Part shown: piece by piece, positions 1 to 7,434 of the stretch
Numbering within the stretch: position 1 is the stretch's first letter
Layout of the letters: each line of letters opens with the position of its first letter
Origin: Kitasatospora sp. NBC_00458
Lineage (GTDB): Bacteria; Actinomycetota; Actinomycetes; Streptomycetales; Streptomycetaceae
Reading direction: 5' to 3'
Assembly: GCF_036013975.1 (NCBI RefSeq)
Contig: NZ_CP107904.1
Span: 1,860,001 to 1,924,000 of the forward strand
Length of the DNA: 64,000 nt
Translations under genes and position numbers: made by a program
Notes under the pieces: model-generated
Databases searched by the model: none
The model's input: the letters and a program-made list of their open reading frames with translations, nothing else
What the model was told of the DNA's origin: nothing

Positions 1-891
1 ACCCCGGTCGTCCTGCGCACGGTCGACACCCGGACGGGCGCGGTGGTCGCCGAACTGCCCCTGGCGGACGACGGCACCGCCGGCCGGCCCGTGGTGAGCC
101 AGGACGGCCGCCGCCTGTACGTCCTGGTGTCGGACCGGCTGGTCGCCGTCGACACCGCCACCGCCACGGTGCTGTCCCGCACCCCGGCACCGGACCAGCC
201 GCGTCCGGACGGCTGGTCGACGGGCGGCCTGACCGGCCTGGCCGTCAGCCCCGACGGTTCGAAGGTCTACGTCGACCAGGACGGCCCGGAGGCCTACGGC
301 CAGGGCGTCCGGCCGGGCCGGGTGCTGGTGTTCGGCACCCCGCAGGGCGCCTTCACGGCGTCCGTGCCGCTGCGCGGCCACACCGTGAGCGCCATCGCAC
401 TCCAGCCCGGCGGAGCCGGCGCCTACGTCTCCACCGACGCGGGCCTGGAGCACCTCGACACCACCGCCCCGGTCCCGACCGTGCTGCGCACCGTCGCACG
501 GATCGGCGCCACCAAGGAGCTGACCGCCTCCCCGGACGGCCTGCACCTGTACGCGCTGGGCTCCCAGGCCGACGCCGGCACCGGCTACGTGGTCGACACC
601 GTCAACGACACCGCGAGGCCCGTGTTCACCTTCGCCGACGGCCCGGTCGACCTCCACTACGTGGCGGTGAGCCCGGACGGCGGCCGGGTCCACGTGCTCA
701 AGGGCGGCTGGACCCCGCAGGCCTCGGTGCTCTCCTACGACACCGCCACCGACACCGGCGTCCCGGGCGAGACGCTCACCGGCTTCGGCCTGGACGGCGT
801 CTCGGCCGCGGCGGTCGCCCCCGGCGGGCACACGCTCTACCTGGCCGGCATCCGCGGTGACCTCTCGTACCTGAAGACCGTCAGGTACTGA
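1..891 (+). CDS. Beta-propeller (YVTN/YncE-like) protein, 5'-truncated
   Basis: The reading frame is open from the first base of the window, so the true start lies upstream; it ends at TGA 889-891. The translated part shows repeated blade-like units of about 45-50 residues, each with motifs such as AVSPDGSKVYV, VSPDGGRVHVL and AVAPGGHTLYL. These are typical of seven-bladed YVTN/lactonase-type propellers, which usually act as extracytoplasmic binding or scaffold proteins. Any signal peptide would be in the missing part. No catalytic residues can be assigned. The fold is fairly certain; the substrate or partner is unknown. Confidence 0.7.
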   Translation, partial: TPVVLRTVDTRTGAVVAELPLADDGTAGRPVVSQDGRRLYVLVSDRLVAVDTATATVLSRTPAPDQPRPDGWSTGGLTGLAVSPDGSKVYVDQDGPEAYGQGVRPGRVLVFGTPQGAFTASVPLRGHTVSAIALQPGGAGAYVSTDAGLEHLDTTAPVPTVLRTVARIGATKELTASPDGLHLYALGSQADAGTGYVVDTVNDTARPVFTFADGPVDLHYVAVSPDGGRVHVLKGGWTPQASVLSYDTATDTGVPGETLTGFGLDGVSAAAVAPGGHTLYLAGIRGDLSYLKTVRY

Positions 892-916
892 CACCCCGCA
901 CCGCCACCCGGCCGCA

Positions 917-942
917 CCGCGGCATGCCGCGCCATGCCGCGG
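917..942 (+). terminator. Hairpin terminator after the beta-propeller gene
   Basis: A perfect 10-bp inverted repeat (CCGCGGCATG / CATGCCGCGG) with a 6-base loop begins 25 bases after the stop codon. There is no T-run, as is common in streptomycetes. Position and stem strength suggest transcription termination. Confidence 0.6.
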
Positions 943-966
943 GCCGCATGCGTCGCCGGGTGAGGA

Positions 967-1010
967 GGAGGCGGTTCCCCGGCGGCGGTTCCGCTCCGGG
1001 GACCGCCTCC
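967..1010. terminator. Second long hairpin, probable back-up terminator
   Basis: The arm at 967-982 pairs with 996-1010 (GGAGGCGG...CCGCCTCC) with one bulged T and a 13-base loop, giving a stem of about 15 bp. It lies 24 bases after the first hairpin. Confidence 0.45.
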
Positions 1011-1301
1011 GAGTACCCGTCCGGCCACCGGCCGGGTGCCCGCTCGCGCAAGGGGGCCCGGCGAACTCGCCCGTCCGCACCGACGGTTGGTGCCCTCCGG
1101 ACCGTCCCCGCTGGCACCGCATCCGGACCTCGCCCCGACGCGCGACGGCCCGACGGGCGGCGCCGTCCGCGTCGATAGGGCATCGGAGCCGACCACGCGG
1201 GCACTGCGCAGCGGGAACCCGGCGGCGCCGGTACCACCGGCGCCCGGCAGCCCGGGCCGCCCGCGCCGACGCCGGACATGAGGCGCCGACCGCCCCGGCG
1301 T

Positions 1302-1330
1302 CGGCAGACGCCGTCGGCCGCACCCGGCAG
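1302..1330. repeat. 29-bp direct repeat, copy 1
   Basis: These 29 bases recur exactly at 1514-1542, 212 bases further on. Similarity continues about nine bases past the 3' end with one mismatch. The sequence lies in a gene-free region, so it may be a duplication scar or part of a dispersed element. Confidence 0.7.
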
Positions 1331-1513
1331 CCCGCCCCGCAAACCGCCCGCCCCACCACACCGCCACCGCCACCGCCACCGCCGAACGGGCGGGTGCCGC
1401 CGGGCCGGCCGCGCGCGGGGACGGCGGGCACGTACCACCTCAGCCCACGGTGAGCGCGAGCACAGGCGGACGCCCCCGACGACCCCCGCCCCCGACACTC
1501 CCGCCCCCGACCC

Positions 1514-1542
1514 CGGCAGACGCCGTCGGCCGCACCCGGCAG
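1514..1542. repeat. 29-bp direct repeat, copy 2
   Basis: Exact second copy of the sequence at 1302-1330, in the same orientation. Confidence 0.7.
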
Positions 1543-1614
1543 TCCGCCCCCCGACGCTCCCACCCCCGGCCCCCGGCCCCCGGCCCCCGGTTCAGCCCGC
1601 CCCGGCCCCCGGGT

Positions 1615-2229
1615 TCAGCCCGCCGCGGGCCCGGTGCCGCCGCCCCGGGGCGCCAGCCCGTCCAGCACCAGGCCGAAGAGGCGGTCGCTCCGCTCGGCGA
1701 GGCTCGGCGCCTGGTCGGCGATCCAGGCGAGGCCGTTGGCCAGGGCGAACAGGTCGACGGCGTCCACGTCCGGCCTGATCAGACCGTCCCGCTGCGCCGC
1801 CACCAGCAGCCGCCCACACGCTTGACGCATCGTCAGGCAGGAGGCGTGCAGAGGCGATTCGGGGTCCTGGAGGGTGGCGAGCAGCGCGGCGGAGAGCCCC
1901 TGGTAGGCGCCCGCTCCGCGCGTGAACTCGCGCAGCCAGTCGCCCAGCGCGCGGTCCGGCGCAACGGCGGCGGCGAGTTCCTCGGCCCGCTCGGCGAGCA
2001 GTTCGAAGCGGCGCCGCAGCAGCGCCTCCAACAGGGCGTCCCTGGTGGGGAAGTGGCGGTAGAGCGTGCCGAGGCCGACGTCGGCGCGGCGGGCGATGTC
2101 CCGCAGGGAGGCCTGGGCGCCCTGCTCGGAGACCACCTCCGCCGCCACCTCCAGGACGCGGTCGCGGTTGCGCCGGGCGTCGGCGCGCGGGGCGCGCCCG
2201 GCCGGAGGCGTGGCTGGCTCGACGGGCAT
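1615..2229 (-). CDS. TetR-family transcriptional repressor
   Basis: This 204-residue protein has an N-terminal TetR DNA-binding domain: helices around residues 17-62 include SLRDIARRADVGLGTLYRHF, the family's recognition-helix signature. The C-terminal all-helical domain would bind an unknown ligand. The ATG at 2229 is chosen because GAGG stands six bases before it; a TTG at 2250 in the same frame has no such site. The gene diverges from a quinone oxidoreductase gene at 2363. Two similar palindromes in the shared promoter point to repression of both genes, probably released by an electrophile or quinone; that inducer is inferred. Confidence 0.85.
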   Translation of the reverse strand: MPVEPATPPAGRAPRADARRNRDRVLEVAAEVVSEQGAQASLRDIARRADVGLGTLYRHFPTRDALLEALLRRRFELLAERAEELAAAVAPDRALGDWLREFTRGAGAYQGLSAALLATLQDPESPLHASCLTMRQACGRLLVAAQRDGLIRPDVDAVDLFALANGLAWIADQAPSLAERSDRLFGLVLDGLAPRGGGTGPAAG

Positions 2230-2243
2230 GGGGTTCCTCACCG

Positions 2244-2292
2244 TTGACAAGTGGAGCGCTGCTCCGCTTATCTTTCCGGAGCACCGCTCCGG
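2244..2292 (+). promoter_or_regulatory. Promoter of the oxidoreductase gene with two TetR-type operators
   Basis: TTGACA (2244-2249) and TTATCT (2268-2273) are separated by 18 bases and face the oxidoreductase gene. Between them lies GGAGCGCTGCTCC (2253-2265), inside a nearly perfect 9-3-9 palindrome. A second copy, GGAGCACCGCTCC (2278-2290), extends to a perfect 7-3-7 palindrome at 2276-2292. The two centres are 25 bp apart. A repressor bound there would cover the -35/-10 spacer and the start region. Confidence 0.7.
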
Positions 2293-2362
2293 ATTCTACC
2301 GGGAGGTCGCCCCCGCGATCGGGGAGAGATCCGGGGGCACCTGGGGAGAGGGAGAGACGACC

Positions 2363-3346
2363 ATGGGAAACCGCACCGCGACCATGCGGGCCGTCCGGCT
2401 GCACGCTTTCGGAGGCCCCGACGTGCTGGTCCACGAGGAGGTGCCCCGTCCGTCGCCCGCGCCCGGCGAGGTACTGGTCCGGGTCCACGCCGCGGGCATC
2501 AACCCGCCCGACCTGTACGCCCGCACCGGCTTCACCCGCATCCCGGCCGAACTGCGGCCCGCCTGGACGCCGCCGCTCGTCCTCGGCAGCGACGTCTCGG
2601 GCGTGGTGGCCGAGCTCGGCGAGGGCGTCACCGACTGGCAGCCCGGGGACGAGGTCTTCGGACTGATCCGCTTCCCCGGACAGGGCTCCGGGTACGCGGA
2701 GTACGTCACGGCCCCCGCCGACCACCTGGCCGCCAAACCGGCCTCACTCGACCACACCGAGGCCGCCGCCGTCCCGATGGCCGGGCTCACCGCCTACCAG
2801 TTCCTGATCGGGGGGCGGGCCCCGCTGCCGGGCGGCACCGCCCTGGTCAACGGCGCGGCGGGCGGGGTCGGACACTTCGCCGTCCAGCTCGCCCGGATCG
2901 CCGGTGCGGAGCGGGTGATCGGCGTGGCCTCCGGGCGGCACGAGGCGTTCCTCCGCGGACTCGGCGTGGACCGGTTCGTCGACTACACCCGCACCCCGGC
3001 CGCCGAGGCCGTCCCGGACGCGGCGGACCTGCTGGTCGACACCGTCGGCGGGCCGGACGCCCACCGCCTCCTGCCGGCCGTGCGGCGCGGCGGCCTGGTC
3101 CTCCCCGTCTACCTGGGCGACTACCACCGCGAGCGCGCCGCCGGGCTCGGCGTCACCATCCCCGAGCGGATGCAGCAGGTGCGTTCCAGCGGGGCCGACC
3201 TCACCGAACTCGCCGCACTGCTCGACTCCGGCCGGGTCCGCGTCCACCTCGACGGCGTCCACCCGCTCGCCGAGGCGGCGGCGGCGCACCGGCGGGCCGA
3301 ACTGGGGCACCTCCAGGGCAAACTCGTGCTGCGGGTCCACCCGTAG
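2363..3346 (+). CDS. NADP-dependent quinone oxidoreductase (zinc-free MDR family)
   Basis: The 327-residue protein has a GroES-like N-terminal half and a nucleotide-binding Rossmann half with NGAAGGVGHFAVQLA at about 163-177. The cysteine ligands of zinc alcohol dehydrogenases are absent, which places it with quinone reductase/zeta-crystallin-type enzymes that reduce quinones or enones with NADPH. The ATG at 2363 follows a purine-rich GGGAGAGGGAGAG site. It is divergent from and probably repressed by the TetR gene at 1615-2229, a frequent arrangement for detoxification reductases. The substrate is unknown. Confidence 0.85.
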   Translation: MGNRTATMRAVRLHAFGGPDVLVHEEVPRPSPAPGEVLVRVHAAGINPPDLYARTGFTRIPAELRPAWTPPLVLGSDVSGVVAELGEGVTDWQPGDEVFGLIRFPGQGSGYAEYVTAPADHLAAKPASLDHTEAAAVPMAGLTAYQFLIGGRAPLPGGTALVNGAAGGVGHFAVQLARIAGAERVIGVASGRHEAFLRGLGVDRFVDYTRTPAAEAVPDAADLLVDTVGGPDAHRLLPAVRRGGLVLPVYLGDYHRERAAGLGVTIPERMQQVRSSGADLTELAALLDSGRVRVHLDGVHPLAEAAAAHRRAELGHLQGKLVLRVHP

Positions 3347-3760
3347 GACCGGCCGGACGGCTCCGGCCGGACGGCAGCGCGGCCGGGCCGCACAACCCCG
3401 GCGGACCCGGCCCGGCCCCGAACCGGCCGGGGTCCCAGCCCAGCGCGACCCCGGACCGGCCCTGCTCCGACCCGGCCGGTCAGTGCCCCCGACGCCGCAC
3501 CCCGGCGCCGGGGGCACCGGTCGTCCCGGACCGGCCCGCCCCCGCGGATCACCCGTCAGCACCCCTCCCCCGCCCGCCCGTCACCGCCCCTTCGGACACG
3601 GCTCTGCTCGAACGGGCAACGGGTGCTGCCCCTTCATCCGACCGCCTCACCACCGGTTCGGACTCGTCCGGACCAGGGGGTTCCGGCGCAGGTCATGCCC
3701 CGTTCGGCGCTCGCGCGGAGCCGCCTCCCGGGCACCCCAGGACAAGGGTTGACACCGGAA

Positions 3761-3776
3761 GTTGGTCTAGTCCACC
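3761..3776. promoter_or_regulatory. DasR-responsive (dre)-like operator
   Basis: GTTGGTCTAGTCCACC matches the dre consensus ACTGGTCTAGACCACT at 12 of 16 positions, including the central TGGTCTAG and CCA. DasR is the GntR-family regulator of chitin and N-acetylglucosamine genes in streptomycetes. A TTGACA hexamer lies seven bases upstream. No chitin-related gene follows directly; the nearest amino-sugar candidate is the ChbG-like gene at 9776. Confidence 0.55.
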
Positions 3777-4083
3777 GTAGGGGGAACGCACGTTTGACGA
3801 GGCCGGAACACCTCCCGAGACACCTTGTCGAGCACGCGAGTTGACGAGTCACGCGACAGGTCCACCTAGGGCGTCAGTCCCCGCGCGAGGGCACCGAGAA
3901 CAGAAGGAGGCCAGGAATTCCGGCCACGGCATCCGCCCGAACGCCCGGCGGCGCCGACCGCCGAACGGCGCACCGGTACGCCCGGTCGCGCGACGTCGCG
4001 CCGCCGGAGCCTCCCGCACTCCGCCTTCCTGCGCCGACACCGGACGCCTGACACCGGCCACCTGACACGGGACGTCCGGCGAA

Positions 4084-4167
4084 GGACATCCGACGGAGGA
4101 CATCCGACGGAGGACGCCTGACACCGGGCCTCCGACACGGGAACTCCCGCACAGGAACTCCCGCACA
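4084..4167. repeat. Two pairs of 14-bp tandem repeats
   Basis: GGACATCCGACGGA is present twice in tandem (4084-4097, 4098-4111), followed by a partial third copy. GGAACTCCCGCACA is present twice (4140-4153, 4154-4167). The region is not coding, so replication slippage could vary the copy number. Confidence 0.7.
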
Positions 4168-4348
4168 GGGTGTCCGGCACCGGACATCCGCACTCCCGAC
4201 CCCCGACACCGCACGCCCACCCTCCTCAGGGCTTCCTCCGGCCCTGCCTCACCCGCGCCCCGCGGACCCGGGCCCTCCGGCATGCCCGAGCACCGCCGCC
4301 CGCGCGGGCACCAGCCCGACGTCCCGACCCGAACCTTGGAGTGACGTG

Positions 4349-4684
4349 ATGCCGAAGCCCGACGGGTACCTGTATCGAGCCGCTTCGGAGCACCCCTGCT
4401 TCAGGACCGGCGGCGGGCCCCGCCTCGCCCGCACCCCGCTGAAGGACACCGGGCGGCAGCGGCCACTGCGCGTGCTCTCCGAGGGGCGGTCCGCGTTCCG
4501 GCTGACCCGCGGCCACGGCGTCGTGGAGGAGGCGGTCCCGACCGGGGCCGCCCGGCGCCCGCTCGACCCCGCCCGGGACCACCAGGGCCTCGGCCCCGCA
4601 CGTCCGGAGACCTGTGACGGGGAACGCGGCTCCCGCGCGGAGCCGGATCCCCGGCCGCACGCCCCCCGGGGCAGCGCAGGGTGA
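4349..4684 (+). CDS. Small uncharacterised protein, first gene of a coupled trio
   Basis: The 111-residue product is rich in Arg, Pro and Gly, has two Cys and no recognisable domain, and looks largely disordered. Support for a real gene: GGAG seven bases before ATG 4349, strongly G/C-biased third codon positions, and a stop that overlaps the next GTG (GTGA, 4681-4684). The GTG at 4346 is an alternative start. The next two ORFs follow by overlap, so all three are probably translated together with the decarboxylase. I do not recognise the family; it could also be a chance open frame in high-G+C DNA. Confidence 0.4.
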   Translation: MPKPDGYLYRAASEHPCFRTGGGPRLARTPLKDTGRQRPLRVLSEGRSAFRLTRGHGVVEEAVPTGAARRPLDPARDHQGLGPARPETCDGERGSRAEPDPRPHAPRGSAG

Positions 4685-4959
4685 ACGACGGCACCCACAC
4701 GCGCAGCATCCGCCCGACCCCGCCCACCGACCGGGCCCGCACCCCTGCCCTCGCCGGCTCCGGCGGGGAAGCCTGCCACCCCGCAGGGGAGTTCGGCGCC
4801 GAGGCGCACCGGCCGGACGAAGCGCGCACCGATATCGAGACCTTCGCGCCGCCCGTCGACGCCCGGACCACCCCCCTGGTCCGCGCGGCCCGCGGCCTTT
4901 CGCCGGACGGGCCCGACGCGGCCGCCGCCGCCTCCGGTTGGAGCACCCACCATGCCTGA
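4681..4959 (+). CDS. Small uncharacterised protein, second gene of a coupled trio
   Basis: The 92-residue product is acidic-to-neutral, rich in Ala, Pro, Thr and Arg, with a single Cys and no known domain or membrane segment. Its GTG start overlaps the stop of the upstream small ORF by four bases, and its stop overlaps the ATG of the decarboxylase by eight bases. Third positions are strongly G/C. There is no good ribosome-binding site of its own, so it would depend on coupling to the first ORF. Function is unknown, and the coding call is tentative. Confidence 0.4.
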   Translation: MNDGTHTRSIRPTPPTDRARTPALAGSGGEACHPAGEFGAEAHRPDEARTDIETFAPPVDARTTPLVRAARGLSPDGPDAAAAASGWSTHHA

Positions 4960-6166
4960 GTACGCACGCCTGCGCACCGCCCTCGCGGCCGGCGAGGACG
5001 ACCGGCTGATCCTCGACCTGGACGGCATCGAAGCCCAGTACGACGCCCTGGTCGGCGAACTGCCCGGCGTCGCCGTCCGGTTCGCCATGAAGGCCTGTCC
5101 GGTGGACGAGGTGCTGGCCACCCTGGCCGCCCGCGGCGCCGGCTTCGACGCGGCCGGACCGCAAGAGATCGCCCAGGCGCTGCGCACCGGCGTCCCGGTC
5201 GAGCGGATCCACTACGGCAACACCATCAAGTCGGACCGCCAGATCGCCGAGGCCCACCGGCTCGGTGTCCGGGACTTCGCGACCGACAGCCTGGCCGACC
5301 TCGCCGCGATCGCCGCCCACGCCCCCGGCGCACGGGTCTTCTGCCGGCTCGCCACCACCGGCGAGGGCGCGCTCTGGGGTCTCAGCCGCAAGTTCGGCTG
5401 CTCGCCGGAGGACGCGCTGCGGATCCTGGAGGCGGCCCGCGCCTCGGGACTCACCCCGGCCGGGCTCTCCGTGCACGTCGGCTCCCAGCAACTCACCTCC
5501 GAGGCCTGGCAGAACGCCCTGGACACCCTCGCCACCGTGATCGAGGAGGCCGGCCGGCACGGCATCCGGCTGGACCACGTCAACCTCGGCGGCGGCCTGC
5601 CCGCACTCGGCGCCCTGGACCGGAGCGGCCGCCCGCTCGACCCGCCGCTGGACAAGATGTTCACGGTGATCCGGGAGGGCGTCCAGCGCCTGCGCGAGGT
5701 CTCCGGCGGGCCGCTGGACGTCCTGATCGAGCCCGGCCGCCACCTGGTCGCCGACCACGGGGCCATCCGCGCCCACGTCACCCGACTGACGGAGCGTCAG
5801 CAGCTCGACGGCGGGCGGGCGTACTGGCTCTACCTGAGCTGCGGGAAGTTCAACGGCCTCTACGAGATGGACGAGTTGCGCTACCGGTTGGAGTTCCCCG
5901 GCCGGGCCGGTGCACCGACCGTCCCCGCCGTGGTCGCCGGACCCACCTGTGACAGCGACGACGCCTTCGCCGACGACGGCCCCGGCATGCAGGTGCCCCG
6001 GGACGCCGCGTCCGGGGACCAGGTCTGGGTCCTGTCCTGCGGCGCCTACTCCACCGCCTACACCACCCAGGGGTTCAACGGCTTCCCGCCGCTCCCCTAC
6101 AGCTGTGTCCGCACCGGCGCCGCGGACGCCCCCGCCACCACCGGGGCGGCCCCGAAGGAATCCTGA
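4952..6166 (+). CDS. Type III PLP-dependent (ornithine/lysine-type) decarboxylase
   Basis: This 404-residue protein has the alanine-racemase-fold barrel of the ODC/diaminopimelate decarboxylase family. The PLP lysine is K47 in RFAMKACP; HVGS (175-178), the phosphate loop GGG (213-215) and EPGR (260-263) follow. The C-terminal beta domain carries GPTCDSDD (330-337), with the catalytic Cys of the ODC-type motif, and CGAY (363-366). The substrate is probably ornithine, lysine or a related amino acid. The Shine-Dalgarno GGAG lies eight bases before ATG 4952. No ATP-grasp, carrier-protein or transporter gene is adjacent, so the pathway is unclear. Confidence 0.85.
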   Translation: MPEYARLRTALAAGEDDRLILDLDGIEAQYDALVGELPGVAVRFAMKACPVDEVLATLAARGAGFDAAGPQEIAQALRTGVPVERIHYGNTIKSDRQIAEAHRLGVRDFATDSLADLAAIAAHAPGARVFCRLATTGEGALWGLSRKFGCSPEDALRILEAARASGLTPAGLSVHVGSQQLTSEAWQNALDTLATVIEEAGRHGIRLDHVNLGGGLPALGALDRSGRPLDPPLDKMFTVIREGVQRLREVSGGPLDVLIEPGRHLVADHGAIRAHVTRLTERQQLDGGRAYWLYLSCGKFNGLYEMDELRYRLEFPGRAGAPTVPAVVAGPTCDSDDAFADDGPGMQVPRDAASGDQVWVLSCGAYSTAYTTQGFNGFPPLPYSCVRTGAADAPATTGAAPKES

Positions 6167-6332
6167 GGAGTCCCCGGCCGAAGGCCCGCCCGCTCCGCCC
6201 CCGCCTCGTCCCCGGCCCGCCCACCCCCGGACGTCCGGCCCCCGCCCACCCCCGTACCGGGTGCGTGGGGGCCGGACCGCGTCCGCCGAAAACCCGTGGC
6301 GCCCGCTCCGCGCCCGTCACTAGGCTCGACGG

Positions 6333-6692
6333 ATGACCACCCGCACCTTCCGCATCACCGTCCGCGGCGTCTTCGACGACCTCACCCCCGAGCAGCTCGC
6401 CGAGCTCCGCGCCCGCGCCGCCGACCACGACGTGCTCTTCGCCGCGTTCACCCCCGAGGGCCACCTCAGCTACGACGTCGACGCCCGCGCCGTCTTCACC
6501 TTCCGCTTCCAGGACACCGGCGAGGCCGAGGAGGACATCCTCGACGCCACCGAGCGGGCCGAGGAGCGCGCGCGGGCCTGGCTCGACGAGCGCGGCTACG
6601 GCCACAAGAACCTCCGCTCGCAGTCCGAGGACCTCTCCCAGGCGCCGCTCGGCAAGCGTCAGCGCCGCGCCAACCGGTCCGCCACCGGCTGA
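6333..6692 (+). CDS. DUF6204 family protein
   Basis: This 119-residue protein begins MTTRTFRITVRGVFDDLT and contains a beta-rich core with FTPEGHLSYDVD and FTFRFQDTGEAEEDI, followed by a helical, basic tail. I recall this pattern from the DUF6204 family of actinobacteria; its function is unknown. It stands alone between the decarboxylase operon and the isochorismatase gene, 69 bases before the latter, and has no signal peptide or membrane segment. Confidence 0.7.
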   Translation: MTTRTFRITVRGVFDDLTPEQLAELRARAADHDVLFAAFTPEGHLSYDVDARAVFTFRFQDTGEAEEDILDATERAEERARAWLDERGYGHKNLRSQSEDLSQAPLGKRQRRANRSATG

Positions 6693-6761
6693 CCGGATCG
6701 TTCCGCAGCGCGCCCCGATGATGCCTTCAGCGGCGCCCGGCCGGTCCGCGATGATCGGGGC

Positions 6762-7427
6762 ATGAACAGCGCACTCGTCGTGATCGACGTCCAGGAGTCC
6801 TTCCGGCAGCGGGCGAACTGGGCCGCCGTCTCCAACCCCGGCGTCGTCGGGCAGGTCCGCCGCCTGGTCGAGCACACCCGGGCCGCCGGGGACCTCGTCG
6901 TCTGGGTCCTGCACGCGGAACCCGGCACCGGCAATGTCTTCGACCCGGCGCTCGGCCACGTCCGCCTCATCGACGGACTGGCCCCCGCCGCGGACGAGCC
7001 GGTCCTCACCAAGACCTCGCACAACGCCTTCACCACCACCAACCTGCAGCAGCTGCTCACCGAACGCGGCCTGCGCGCCCTCACCGTCTGCGGCATCCGC
7101 ACCGAGCAGTGCTGCGAGACGACCGCGCGGCTCGCCGCCGACCTCGGCTACGAGGTCGTCTTCGCCGTCGACGCGACCGCCACCCACCCGATCGAGCACC
7201 GCGACGCCCCGCCCGGCCGCACCCTCGACGAGATCCTCGCCGACCCGCGTACGCTCGGCACCGACGAGATCGTCGCCCGCACCGAGTACGCCCTGGCCGG
7301 CCGGTTCGCCCGGATCGCCACCGTCGACGAACTGGTCGCCCCCGCCGCCCACCCGGCCGGCGCCACCCCCGCCGGCCACCCGGCAGCCGCCGCCGACCCG
7401 ACCGGCGCCGACACCCCGAGGAGCTGA
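6762..7427 (+). CDS. Isochorismatase-family cysteine hydrolase
   Basis: The 221-residue protein carries the family's catalytic triad: D9 in VVIDVQESF, K84 in LTKTSHNAF and C117 in GIRTEQCCET, next to a cis-peptide region. Such enzymes hydrolyse amides or vinyl ethers (nicotinamidase, N-carbamoylsarcosine amidase, isochorismatase). The substrate cannot be told from sequence. The GlxA-type regulator gene starts seven bases after its stop, and such pairs are common, so it is probably the regulator's co-transcribed target. The last 25 residues are Pro/Ala-rich and look disordered. Confidence 0.85.
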   Translation: MNSALVVIDVQESFRQRANWAAVSNPGVVGQVRRLVEHTRAAGDLVVWVLHAEPGTGNVFDPALGHVRLIDGLAPAADEPVLTKTSHNAFTTTNLQQLLTERGLRALTVCGIRTEQCCETTARLAADLGYEVVFAVDATATHPIEHRDAPPGRTLDEILADPRTLGTDEIVARTEYALAGRFARIATVDELVAPAAHPAGATPAGHPAAAADPTGADTPRS

Positions 7428-7434
7428 CCGGATC

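Larger units (their letters stand above)
892..1614. other. Gene-free stretch with hairpins and a direct repeat
   Basis: This 723-base gap between the propeller gene and the TetR gene has no convincing ORF. The open frames on both strands encode Arg/Pro-rich low-complexity sequence without ribosome-binding sites. It holds two strong hairpins just after the propeller stop, a 29-base exact direct repeat (separate entries) and C-rich simple sequence near 1565-1605. Confidence 0.6.
3347..4348. other. 1-kb gene-poor stretch with regulatory remnants
   Basis: No convincing gene is visible. A TTGACA hexamer (3749-3754), a DasR-like site, and a perfect AAGGAGG (3904-3910) with no start codon in the next 20 bases sit in order, as if a gene once lay downstream. 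Two sets of 14-bp tandem repeats follow at 4084-4167. The open frame beginning at TTG 3841 encodes only Arg/Pro-rich sequence and lacks a ribosome-binding site. Confidence 0.55.

Noticed and set aside
881..1498. Overlapping open frames in the gap after the first gene
   Set aside because: Arg-rich low-complexity products, no ribosome-binding sites, and hairpins and repeats in the same DNA.
3841..4065. Possible 74-residue gene after the DasR-like site
   Set aside because: TTG start without a Shine-Dalgarno, Arg/Pro-only composition, and out of step with the AAGGAGG at 3904-3910.
4226..5776. Minus-strand open frame across the decarboxylase
   Set aside because: The decarboxylase on the plus strand has all family motifs; the reverse product shows none.
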